From positions 1-12,124 of the forward strand of contig JBEKTY010000297.1 of NCBI GenBank assembly GCA_049515555.1: a DNA stretch of 12,124 nucleotides. The letters are read 5' to 3'. Shown piece after piece: positions 1-6,184 of the stretch (its first letter is position 1; each line of letters opens with the position of its first letter). The position numbers and the translations under genes were made by a program. The stretch is from JBEKTY01 sp049515555. GTDB taxonomy: Bacteria; Planctomycetota; Planctomycetia; Pirellulales; Thermoguttaceae. The notes under the pieces are model-generated. The model was not told where the DNA came from. It ran no database searches and saw nothing but the letters and a program-made list of their open reading frames with translations.

Positions 1-2464
1 GGTTGTACGCCAACGTGGCCTCGTACCAGGGCCTTTGGGGCTGGATCTCGAACGAGCCGGCGTAGCGGTCGGTGGACTTGCCGTTGGGCAGGACGCCGTC
101 GAGGTTCATGGCGTTGCCGCTGGCGTCGTCGATGCCCGGACCGATGGTCATCTGGTAGCGGCCCACCCCGTACTGCGTGTCGAAGCGGATTTCCAGGGTC
201 CGGTCGTTGTCCTGCCAGTTATAGGATTGGATGCTGTTCCTGAGCGACTCGCCGTGCGGACCGACGAAGCTGTCGATGTCGAATTTCGGGTTGAACGAGC
301 CATAGTCCATCTGCTCGCTGAAGTAGAAGCGCAGCGCGCTGACCGCCGTGGGGTTGTCGGTCTGGGTGCGGAGGACGCGGGGGCCGATCAAGTGCACGAC
401 CGCGAAACCGCCGCTCACGTCGGAATGGAAGATGTTGTCGCAGGGCGCCAGCCGCAACACGCAAGTATGGCTGGTCGGCACCTCCGGCGGCACTGTCACT
501 TGTGCCGTTCCGGTGTTGGGCGCGCGATGCGCCAGGACGTAAGGGAACGTGGCGCCGCCGTCGATCGAGAGCAGGATGTCCACGGTGCTGGCGTTGAAAG
601 GCGCGCTCTCGGTGCCACCCGTTTCCCACGTTACGGTCTCCGGCGACCCGGCGTACCAGGCGGCGAAGGGATCGTTGAGGTGGAAGCGAAAGTAATCCGA
701 CTCGGTCGAGGCGATCACGGTGACCGTCATGTCGCTGGAGCTGACGCCTCCCCGGCCGTCGCGCGCCGTCACGCGGAAGTGCATCGGAATCGGGTCGTAG
801 TGGTAGTCGTAGCCGTCGAGCGACCGCGCATAAAAGTCGGTGCTGGGGTTCTCGGTCGGAACGTTGTACGTGTATCCGTCGCCGCCGTCGATGTCCATGG
901 ATTGCCAGGTGTAGGTCAGCGTGTCGTGATCGGCATCGAAGCCCTGCGCGGTGAGCGTGAACTCCGTGCCGTCGGGAACCAGGTAGTCGGGCCCGGCGTA
1001 CACGATGGGCACGTGATTGGAGGTGGGAAACCGCCAGCCGCACTGGTGCCCCGGGTCGTTCACGTAGTTGAGGATCTCGTCGATGCTCACGGCGTGGAAG
1101 AAGGGCACCTCGGTCGCCACGGGCGCATAACTCATGATGGTCCGGCCCGCGTCGGGCTCGACGGACGTCGCGTCGTTCCGCTGCTGATCGCCGCCATGGC
1201 CGACTTCCGAGGCGTTGAACGTGTGGTTGGCGCCGAACTGGTGCCCCATTTCATGGGCCACCACCTTGACAAAATGACTGTACATGCCTTCCCAGCCGCT
1301 GTACCCCTCGGCCTTCCGGTTATGGCCAAAACCGCCCTCGCCTACGGAGCCGATCATGGCCAGCCCCCCGCCGTTGGTGCCCCAGACCTGCGCAATCGAA
1401 TAGTTGTCGCTGCCGATCACGCTGTCGACGTTGTCCTGGTTCTCGTCCAGCATGTGCTCCTGGCTGCTGTTGTCGTAGGGATCGGTCGCGGGATTCGTAT
1501 AGACCAGGTTGGTGCCCGACACCAGGTGGAAGGTGATCATCAGGTCGCGATTGTAGATGGCCGCCACGTCGTTGACCACGGACACGATCTCGGCGAAGGC
1601 CGCATCCCGGCCTCCAAACTGGGCGGTGAACTCGCCGTCGGCCGCCACCGCCAGGGCGTAATCCCGCAGCACCGTGCCGGACGACACGCCGCCCCCGGTT
1701 GCCGGCTGGACCACCACCGCCGCCGACGTCGCCGCCTGGGTGCCCGCCGAAGTCGCCGGCGGTTGTGCCGGGGCAGTATCCACAGGGGTGTAGTCCGGGT
1801 TGGGCACTATATCGTTGTCCAGCCCGTCGGCCTGCGGCGGCTGCGCGTCGTCCGTCCAGAAGTAGCTCATGTAGGCGCCGTCGCCCGATCGCGACAGCGG
1901 GTCGATGCAATACGAGCCCTTAGGCGTGAGGGCGAAGGCGTGGAACCCCGCGGACGTGACGTCGCAGCTCAGCGTGGCCGTCGGGTCGTCGATCCCCTGG
2001 CCCCTATAGGTGTGGATCGCGGGGAACTGGGCCGCGATCTGCGGGGCCAGGATGGGGACCTCGACGATCGAGAACCGCGCCCACGTGCCGTCAGGCCGCG
2101 GCAGGTCCAGCTCCGTGCCCGGCGGCGGCGATCCGGGGAAGCTCTCCAGCGGCGCCGAGCCCAAGACCGAATTCAGCCCCGCCTGGCACAGAGAGAATGC
2201 CTGGAAATGCGTCGGCAACGCGCCGCCTTCCGGGTTGGTGGCGGGCAGGGCCGCCAGGTCCGTGCTCCGCCACACGGCGGCGGCCAACGACGGCGCGCTC
2301 GCTAGGTCCGGCAACGCGGCAGCCAGCCCGCTCGACAACAACCGCCGGTCTTCCAGCGGTTCACACCGCGGGCGGCGAGAACGCTCGCGCGCATACGCCC
2401 ATCGTAACGCCCGCCCGCAGCGGCGCGACACCCCGCAGCGGCTTCCCAACGGGTACCGGGTCAT
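1..2464 (-). CDS. Secreted metzincin-type zinc metalloprotease with LEPR-XLL-like N-terminus (C-terminus beyond window)
   Basis: The minus-strand frame is open from an ATG at 2464 to the window edge, giving at least 821 residues without a stop. AGGAG at 2472-2476 sits 7 bases before the ATG and supports this start. The N-terminus is Arg-rich and carries CEPLEDRRLLS (LEDRRLLS at residues 37-44), the motif of many planctomycete exported proteins. A Pro/Ala/Thr linker (about 228-258) precedes the protease domain (about 265-470). That domain has HEMGHQFGANH with zinc ligands H404, H408 and H414 and catalytic E405, then a Met-turn IMSY at M444, as in reprolysin-like (M12B-type) metzincins. Next come a PKD/Ig-like region (about 483-590), another beta-rich segment (about 600-680) and a Big_5-like domain (about 692-800, containing FYFSEQMD). 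The likely role is an extracellular or cell-surface protease; its substrate is unknown. The missing C-terminus could hold an anchor or a dockerin-like domain. Confidence 0.9.
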   Translation of the reverse strand, partial: MTRYPLGSRCGVSRRCGRALRWAYARERSRRPRCEPLEDRRLLSSGLAAALPDLASAPSLAAAVWRSTDLAALPATNPEGGALPTHFQAFSLCQAGLNSVLGSAPLESFPGSPPPGTELDLPRPDGTWARFSIVEVPILAPQIAAQFPAIHTYRGQGIDDPTATLSCDVTSAGFHAFALTPKGSYCIDPLSRSGDGAYMSYFWTDDAQPPQADGLDNDIVPNPDYTPVDTAPAQPPATSAGTQAATSAAVVVQPATGGGVSSGTVLRDYALAVAADGEFTAQFGGRDAAFAEIVSVVNDVAAIYNRDLMITFHLVSGTNLVYTNPATDPYDNSSQEHMLDENQDNVDSVIGSDNYSIAQVWGTNGGGLAMIGSVGEGGFGHNRKAEGYSGWEGMYSHFVKVVAHEMGHQFGANHTFNASEVGHGGDQQRNDATSVEPDAGRTIMSYAPVATEVPFFHAVSIDEILNYVNDPGHQCGWRFPTSNHVPIVYAGPDYLVPDGTEFTLTAQGFDADHDTLTYTWQSMDIDGGDGYTYNVPTENPSTDFYARSLDGYDYHYDPIPMHFRVTARDGRGGVSSSDMTVTVIASTESDYFRFHLNDPFAAWYAGSPETVTWETGGTESAPFNASTVDILLSIDGGATFPYVLAHRAPNTGTAQVTVPPEVPTSHTCVLRLAPCDNIFHSDVSGGFAVVHLIGPRVLRTQTDNPTAVSALRFYFSEQMDYGSFNPKFDIDSFVGPHGESLRNSIQSYNWQDNDRTLEIRFDTQYGVGRYQMTIGPGIDDASGNAMNLDGVLPNGKSTDRYAGSFEIQPQRPWYEATLAYN

Positions 2465-2558
2465 GGCGATTCTCCTGGCTCAGAAGGTGTTCCAAGACCG
2501 GAATCTCTCCCGACTCCTTGTGAGGTTCCCGGCGGCCTTAGACGCTCCCCAGCTTGCT

Positions 2559-2586
2559 AAAATAGTCACTGTCTAGGGAAAAGCAA
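2559..2586 (-). promoter_or_regulatory. Possible sigma70-like promoter for the metalloprotease
   Basis: Read on the minus strand, TTGCTT (2586-2581) and TATTTT (2564-2559) are separated by 16 bases, about 95 bases upstream of the protease ATG. This is the most AT-rich stretch in the gap. Both boxes deviate from consensus and promoters in this phylum are poorly defined, so this is only a candidate. Confidence 0.25.
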
Positions 2587-2656
2587 TACATCTATATGGT
2601 TATGTCCAAACAACCTTACAGACGCAACGCACGCATTGCTCCGGGACGGAGGAGGA

Positions 2657-2707
2657 CAAGTTCGGCGCGGGTCTCAAGTTCGGCGCGGCTCACCAAGTTC
2701 GGCGCGG
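2657..2707. repeat. Three direct copies of CAAGTTCGGCGCGG
   Basis: The 14-base unit CAAGTTCGGCGCGG occurs at 2657-2670, 2675-2688 and 2694-2707, at 18- and 19-base spacing. The first and third copies continue identically into GTCTC. The repeat lies in the long gap between divergent genes and no convincing ORF uses it. It could be a protein-binding cluster or debris of a dispersed repeat; the sequence does not decide. Confidence 0.75.
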
Positions 2708-2721
2708 GTCTCGCGACCCCG

Positions 2722-2772
2722 CCGCCGCTCGACCGAAGGTCTCCGAGGCCCGGGAGACCTTCAAAGCGGCGG
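2722..2772. repeat. Nested hairpin-forming inverted repeat
   Basis: The outer arms CCGCCGCT (2722-2729) and AGCGGCGG (2765-2772) are exactly complementary. The inner arms AAGGTCTCC (2736-2744) and GGAGACCTT (2753-2761) are also exactly complementary, around an 8-base loop. It directly follows the direct-repeat cluster. No U-tract follows, so it does not look like an intrinsic terminator. It is more likely part of a REP-like palindromic element. Confidence 0.7.
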
Positions 2773-2925
2773 TGCGGCTCGGTCGGAGACCGGCCACAAC
2801 GCGGGAAAAATTCACACGTTCGCCCCGCCCGACGGCATCCGCCCGACGGCTCCTTGCCAAGCTCCGCCGCGTGAAGGATAATCGATATTTGCTCCGATCG
2901 AGCGTAACCGTTCACGGCATGGAAC

Positions 2926-3002
2926 GTAGCAGGCACACTCCGTGTGCCGTCGGCTATACCTTATTCCGCTTCAGCGGACGGCACACGGAGTGTGCCTGCT
3001 AC
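2926..3002. repeat. 26-bp perfect inverted repeat (REP/MITE-like palindrome)
   Basis: The arms at 2926-2951 and 2977-3002 are exact reverse complements over 26 bases, separated by 25 bases. The left arm begins GTAGCAGGCACACTCC. After one mismatch (2952 against 2976) three more pairs extend the stem (2953-2955 with 2973-2975). Each arm is itself a small palindrome (GGCACAC-TCC-GTGTGCC), so the DNA can form a long hairpin or a cruciform with side stems. No transposase is present in the window. A dispersed palindromic element is inferred. Confidence 0.85.
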
Positions 3003-3083
3003 TTTGGCGCGACCCGTAAACGCTTACCGCCCGAGCCGGCTTCTGGTCGCCAGCGGGAACGAGGACCACGACGAGAGCAGGCC

Positions 3084-4301
3084 ATGTCTCTGGAGTCGCT
3101 TTTTGCGCAGATTCCGGCGGTGGCCGTCTATCGCCGCGTGCCACTGGCGCCGCAGGCCAACGCCTTCCAGCCCTGGCAGCGTGCGGTGGCGCAGTTCGTC
3201 AAGCCGGTCGGCGAGCAGGATCTTTGGGGCAAGCTGACCTACGGGGGCCACGAGGCGAACCGGGACGCGGAGTTCCTCTCCGTCGATCGGGCCGTGGTGG
3301 CCGGCATCCTGGAGCAGAACGCGGCCGCCCTGGCGCTGCTGGACGAGGGCCTGCGGCTGGGGCGGCTCCAATTCCCGGAGTTCGTCAGCCGCCAGCAGAT
3401 GCCGGCCGAGTCCGAATTCATCTGCAAGCTGGGCGAGCTGGCGCGGTTCCCCTTCGTGCGTTTCAAGGTCTCGGCGGCCGACGGCGATTTCGCGGCCGCC
3501 GGCCGGGAGTTGGCCCGCCTGCTCCGCATCGGCGAAATGGTGTGCAACGGCGACGGCCAGATACTGCACTACCTGGTCGGCCTGTGGCTCCGCAGTGCGG
3601 CCGTGCGCGGCATGGCGCGGCTGGGCACGCACCCCGGCGTGCCCGGACCGGTGCTGGCCGCCCTGGCCGAGGCCGTCCAACGCAGCCTGACCACGCCCGA
3701 CGGACTGGCCCAGTCGCTGCGCGTGGATTTCTACTCGATCTCCCTGCCGCAACTGGATCGCACGATCGACACCGACGACCTGGAGACGGTGGTCGACCGC
3801 ATCCTGGAAATCTATTACACCCCGCGGCAAGACCCCGGCCCGCCGAGCATCAACCAGCCGCAGCCGCCCGCCTCCGACGACTGGCTGAGCGGGCGCCGCC
3901 GGCAGATGCTCTTCCTGCTCCAGGGGCATGACAAACCTTTCGATAAGCTGGCGACCGCGCGGACGATGGGCCGAATGATCGCCGAAATGATTCACGACGT
4001 GACGTATTTCGAGCGGAAAGGGCGGCTCGACCTGGCCGCCAGGATCCGCTATTTGCAGCGCCGCTTCCGCCGCCACCGGCTCGCCCGCCAGACGCGGCTG
4101 TGGACCGTCGCCAGCCAGTCGCTGCCGGAGGATAAGCTCGCCATGCTGCGCGATAAGCTCCGCCGCGTCGCCAATCCGCTGGGCCTGCTCCTGGTGGCAT
4201 ACCTGCTGGCCTTCGATTACAGCCCCTTCATGTTCCAGCATCGGGCCCGGCTGAGGGCCGCGGCGCGGCTGTTGCGCCGGCGGAGTGCCAAACTGAGGTA
4301 A
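3084..4301 (+). CDS. Hypothetical protein, 405 aa, first gene of a probable two-gene operon
   Basis: The product begins MSLESLFAQIPAVAVYRRVP. The frame is open further upstream to 2772, but that extension would translate through the inverted repeat at 2926-3002. The ATG at 3084 is therefore preferred; it has only a weak purine stretch (GAGAGCAG) in front. The protein appears mostly helical, with a region rich in Pro, Gln and Ser at about residues 250-268, a strongly basic region (about 320-345) and a hydrophobic segment (NPLGLLLVAYLLAF, about 363-376) that may be a membrane helix. The C-terminus is rich in Arg and Leu. I recognise no catalytic motif and assign no function. Its stop lies 3 bases before the aminotransferase ATG, which argues for co-transcription and perhaps a related role. 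Confidence 0.75.
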   Translation: MSLESLFAQIPAVAVYRRVPLAPQANAFQPWQRAVAQFVKPVGEQDLWGKLTYGGHEANRDAEFLSVDRAVVAGILEQNAAALALLDEGLRLGRLQFPEFVSRQQMPAESEFICKLGELARFPFVRFKVSAADGDFAAAGRELARLLRIGEMVCNGDGQILHYLVGLWLRSAAVRGMARLGTHPGVPGPVLAALAEAVQRSLTTPDGLAQSLRVDFYSISLPQLDRTIDTDDLETVVDRILEIYYTPRQDPGPPSINQPQPPASDDWLSGRRRQMLFLLQGHDKPFDKLATARTMGRMIAEMIHDVTYFERKGRLDLAARIRYLQRRFRRHRLARQTRLWTVASQSLPEDKLAMLRDKLRRVANPLGLLLVAYLLAFDYSPFMFQHRARLRAAARLLRRRSAKLR

Positions 4302-4304
4302 ACC

Positions 4305-5423
4305 ATGTCCGAGCGATGGCTGGCCGAGCGCACGCGGCAATACGACGCCTCCGGGATCCGCCGGGTGTTCGATCTGGCGGCCCGACTGACCGATCCCGTC
4401 AACCTCTCCATCGGGCAGCCCGATTTCGACGTGCCCGAGCCGATCCGCCGGGCGGCCGTCGAGGCCATCCAGAGCCGCAAGAACGGCTACGCCCTGTCGC
4501 AAGGCATGCCCGTGCTGCGCGATAAGCTGCAAGCCCGCGTCGATCGGGAGTTCGGCCACGCCGACCGCGAGCTGTTTGTCACCAGCGGCACCAGCGGCGG
4601 GATCATGCTGGCCATGCTGGTGCTGGTCAATCCGGGCGAGGAAGTGATCGTCTTCGATCCGTATTTCGTAATGTACGACGCCCTGGCGGCGGTGGCCGGG
4701 GCGCGGATCGTGTACATCGACACCTATCCCGATTTCCGCATCGACCCGGATCGCGTGGCGGCGGCCATTACGCCCCGCACCAAGATGATCGTGCTAAACA
4801 GCCCGGCCAACCCGACGGGCGTGGTGGCCGCGGCCGACGAGGTGCGGGCCCTGGCCGAGCTGGCCGAGCGGCACAACCTGGTGCTGCTCAGCGACGAGAT
4901 CTACCGCCATTTCTGCTACGACGGCAGTTTCGTCTCGCCGGCCCGCTACAATCCCCGCACCCTGGTCGTCGACGGGTTCAGCAAGACCTACGCCGTGCCG
5001 GGCTGGCGGCTGGGCTTCGCCCACGGCCCGGCGGCCGTGATCGGCGAGATGATCAAGCTGCAACAGTACAGTTTCGTCTGCGCGCCGCAGCCCATGCAGT
5101 GGGCGGGGGCCGCGGCGCTGGACGTGGACGTGGCCCCCTACATCGAAGCCTATCGCCAAAAGCGCGACCTGCTCGTCGCGGGCCTGCGCGAGGATTACGA
5201 GCTGGTGGTTCCGCAAGGGGCGTTCTACCTCTTCCCCCGCGTGCCCTGGGGCACGGGCACGCAGTTCGTCACCCGGGCCATCGAAGGGCACAAACTGCTA
5301 GTGATCCCCGGCAACGTCTTCAGCCGCCGCGACACGCACTTCCGCATCTCCTACGCCGCCAGCGACGCCACAATCCGCCGCGGCATAGAGGCGCTGGGCA
5401 AACTGGCCCGGGAAGCGCCGTAG
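4305..5423 (+). CDS. PLP-dependent class I/II aminotransferase (aspartate-aminotransferase-like)
   Basis: This 372-residue protein is a cytosolic fold-type I transaminase that would move an amino group between an amino acid and a 2-oxo acid using pyridoxal phosphate. Visible motifs are LSIGQPDFDVP (34-44), the phosphate-binding region SGTSGG (94-99), NSPANPTG (165-172, N169), SDEIY (196-200, with D197 and Y200 contacting the cofactor) and the lysine loop DGFSKTYAVPGWRLG (223-237, Schiff-base K227). R347 in HFRISY is the expected substrate carboxylate-binding arginine. The length is slightly short for the family but no core motif is missing. The ribosome-binding sequence GAGG lies in the last codons of the upstream gene, consistent with coupled translation. 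Substrate cannot be read from sequence; aspartate, aromatic or alanine/valine-type activity are all possible. Confidence 0.93.
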   Translation: MSERWLAERTRQYDASGIRRVFDLAARLTDPVNLSIGQPDFDVPEPIRRAAVEAIQSRKNGYALSQGMPVLRDKLQARVDREFGHADRELFVTSGTSGGIMLAMLVLVNPGEEVIVFDPYFVMYDALAAVAGARIVYIDTYPDFRIDPDRVAAAITPRTKMIVLNSPANPTGVVAAADEVRALAELAERHNLVLLSDEIYRHFCYDGSFVSPARYNPRTLVVDGFSKTYAVPGWRLGFAHGPAAVIGEMIKLQQYSFVCAPQPMQWAGAAALDVDVAPYIEAYRQKRDLLVAGLREDYELVVPQGAFYLFPRVPWGTGTQFVTRAIEGHKLLVIPGNVFSRRDTHFRISYAASDATIRRGIEALGKLAREAP

Positions 5424-5428
5424 GCGGC

Positions 5429-5468
5429 CGGGCCGCATACGCCATCGGGCCTCTTGGCGCACGGCCCG
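5429..5468 (+). terminator. Imperfect GC-rich hairpin after the aminotransferase gene
   Basis: CGGGCCG (5429-5435) pairs with CGGCCCG (5462-5468). Inside it CGCCA (5440-5444) pairs with TGGCG (5455-5459) across a small internal loop. It starts 6 bases after the aminotransferase stop. No T-tract follows, so intrinsic termination is doubtful; it may only separate the aminotransferase operon from the restriction-modification block. Confidence 0.3.
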
Positions 5469-5488
5469 GGAGTGGGGAGAATGAGTTG

Positions 5489-5536
5489 ATGGTTTTCACG
5501 GGTTCCACCGGGGTGCGCATCGAGGCCATCGGATGA
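5489..5536 (+). CDS. 15-residue mini-ORF overlapping the endonuclease start
   Basis: The frame ATG (5489) to TGA (5534-5536) encodes MVFTGSTGVRIEAIG. GGGGAGA at 5474-5480 lies 8 bases upstream and is a good ribosome-binding sequence. Its stop overlaps the endonuclease start as ATGA, the usual arrangement for translational coupling. It may be a leader peptide that sets endonuclease translation, or the tail of a lost gene. It is too short to identify by family. Confidence 0.35.
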   Translation: MVFTGSTGVRIEAIG

Positions 5537-5955
5537 GCGTCGATATCGTCTTCCGGCGTTGCGTACAAGGGATCAGGCAGGGGTTGCTCATTACCCGCGA
5601 AAGCAGCACGGATAAAGAGTTCCACTTCCAGAACTGGTTCCAGGCGAGGCTGCGGGAGACCGGCTTGAATTTCGAGCGTGGCGGCAGGAACAGCTATCCG
5701 GACTTTCGCCTGGTCGCCGCCACCGAGGGGTACGAGATCAAGGGCCTGGCATACCCCGGACGCGACGCGAACTTTGATAGCAACAGCCAAGCCCCATCGG
5801 GCTTCCATAACGGCAGGACAATCCACTACGTCTTCGGCAGGTATCCAAAGAAGCCGGACGGCAACACATATCCCGTCTTGGATCTCGTAGTTTGCCACGG
5901 TGACTTTTTGAACGCCGACCATGACTACGTGCATAAGAACAAGAGCGTCAATTGA
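5533..5955 (+). CDS. PD-(D/E)XK restriction endonuclease, N-terminal catalytic part (frameshifted)
   Basis: This 140-residue frame contains the core of a PD-(D/E)XK nuclease. An early helix DKEFHFQNWFQARL carries E29, then comes SYPDFRLV with P56-D57, and YEIKGL with E68 and K70. The D57-E68-x-K70 spacing is the family's metal-binding catalytic set. GAGG at 5522-5525 lies 7 bases before the ATG. The frame stops at TGA 5953-5955 after HKNKSVN, while GC-biased coding sequence continues without a break in the +1 frame to 6184. Joining the two at AAT-(T)-GAG would give about 216 residues, a normal size for a type II enzyme. Its methyltransferase partner follows directly. The gene is therefore probably a frameshifted restriction endonuclease. 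The truncated product keeps all visible catalytic residues but may lack the fold's last strands or DNA contacts. Confidence 0.75.
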   Translation: MSVDIVFRRCVQGIRQGLLITRESSTDKEFHFQNWFQARLRETGLNFERGGRNSYPDFRLVAATEGYEIKGLAYPGRDANFDSNSQAPSGFHNGRTIHYVFGRYPKKPDGNTYPVLDLVVCHGDFLNADHDYVHKNKSVN

Positions 5956-6184
5956 GATCGGCAAACTTCGGCGCCGGGAAACCGCAGAACTGGTCGTCGG
6001 CTACTCGTTCAACCTCAAGACCAATGAACTGATCCCAGAGAAGGTTCCGAATCCATCCGCGGGGCGCGAACACTCGTTCCGAGCCTGGCGGCTGCGGGGG
6101 TCTCCAAGAAATCGTGTAGGAATGCGCGATATCTCCCCCGAGAGGATCGCACTGGAAGTTAGAGATGAAGCGGCGGAAGACTAG
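5921..6184 (+). pseudogene. C-terminal continuation of the endonuclease in the +1 frame
   Basis: The frame to the TAG at 6182-6184 is open from 5921, but its first ten or so codons overlap the catalytic frame and have no ribosome-binding sequence. The part resembling real protein starts near 5951-5954 (IEIGKLRRRETAELVVGYSF) and goes on through NPSAGREHSFRAWRL. Its third codon positions are GC-rich, whereas the original frame soon hits further stops. It overlaps the methyltransferase ATG by 20 bases. The simplest reading is that a one-base insertion near AATTGAG split one endonuclease gene. Alternatives are an assembly error, +1 recoding at the UGA, or a separately translated small subunit. 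Confidence 0.55.

Noticed and set aside
35..2305. 756-codon plus-strand open frame
   Set aside because: It is antisense to the metalloprotease, whose frame has the HEMGHQFGANH motif, a Shine-Dalgarno sequence and domain structure. The plus-strand translation is Arg/Val/Gly/His-rich low complexity, typical of the shadow of a GC-rich gene.
2772..3083. Upstream extension of the 405-residue hypothetical protein
   Set aside because: The extension would translate through the 26-base inverted repeat and gives Arg-rich sequence without protein-like pattern; the ATG at 3084 is more likely.
3024..4559. 511-codon minus-strand open frame
   Set aside because: It overlaps two well-supported plus-strand genes, including conserved aminotransferase sequence, and its translation is Gln/His/Gly-rich shadow sequence.
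5945..5957. Programmed +1 frameshift like that of prfB
   Set aside because: The site AAT TGA lacks the slippery CTT-TGA and upstream Shine-Dalgarno-like signal of the known case, so a mutation or sequencing error is simpler; kept only as an alternative.
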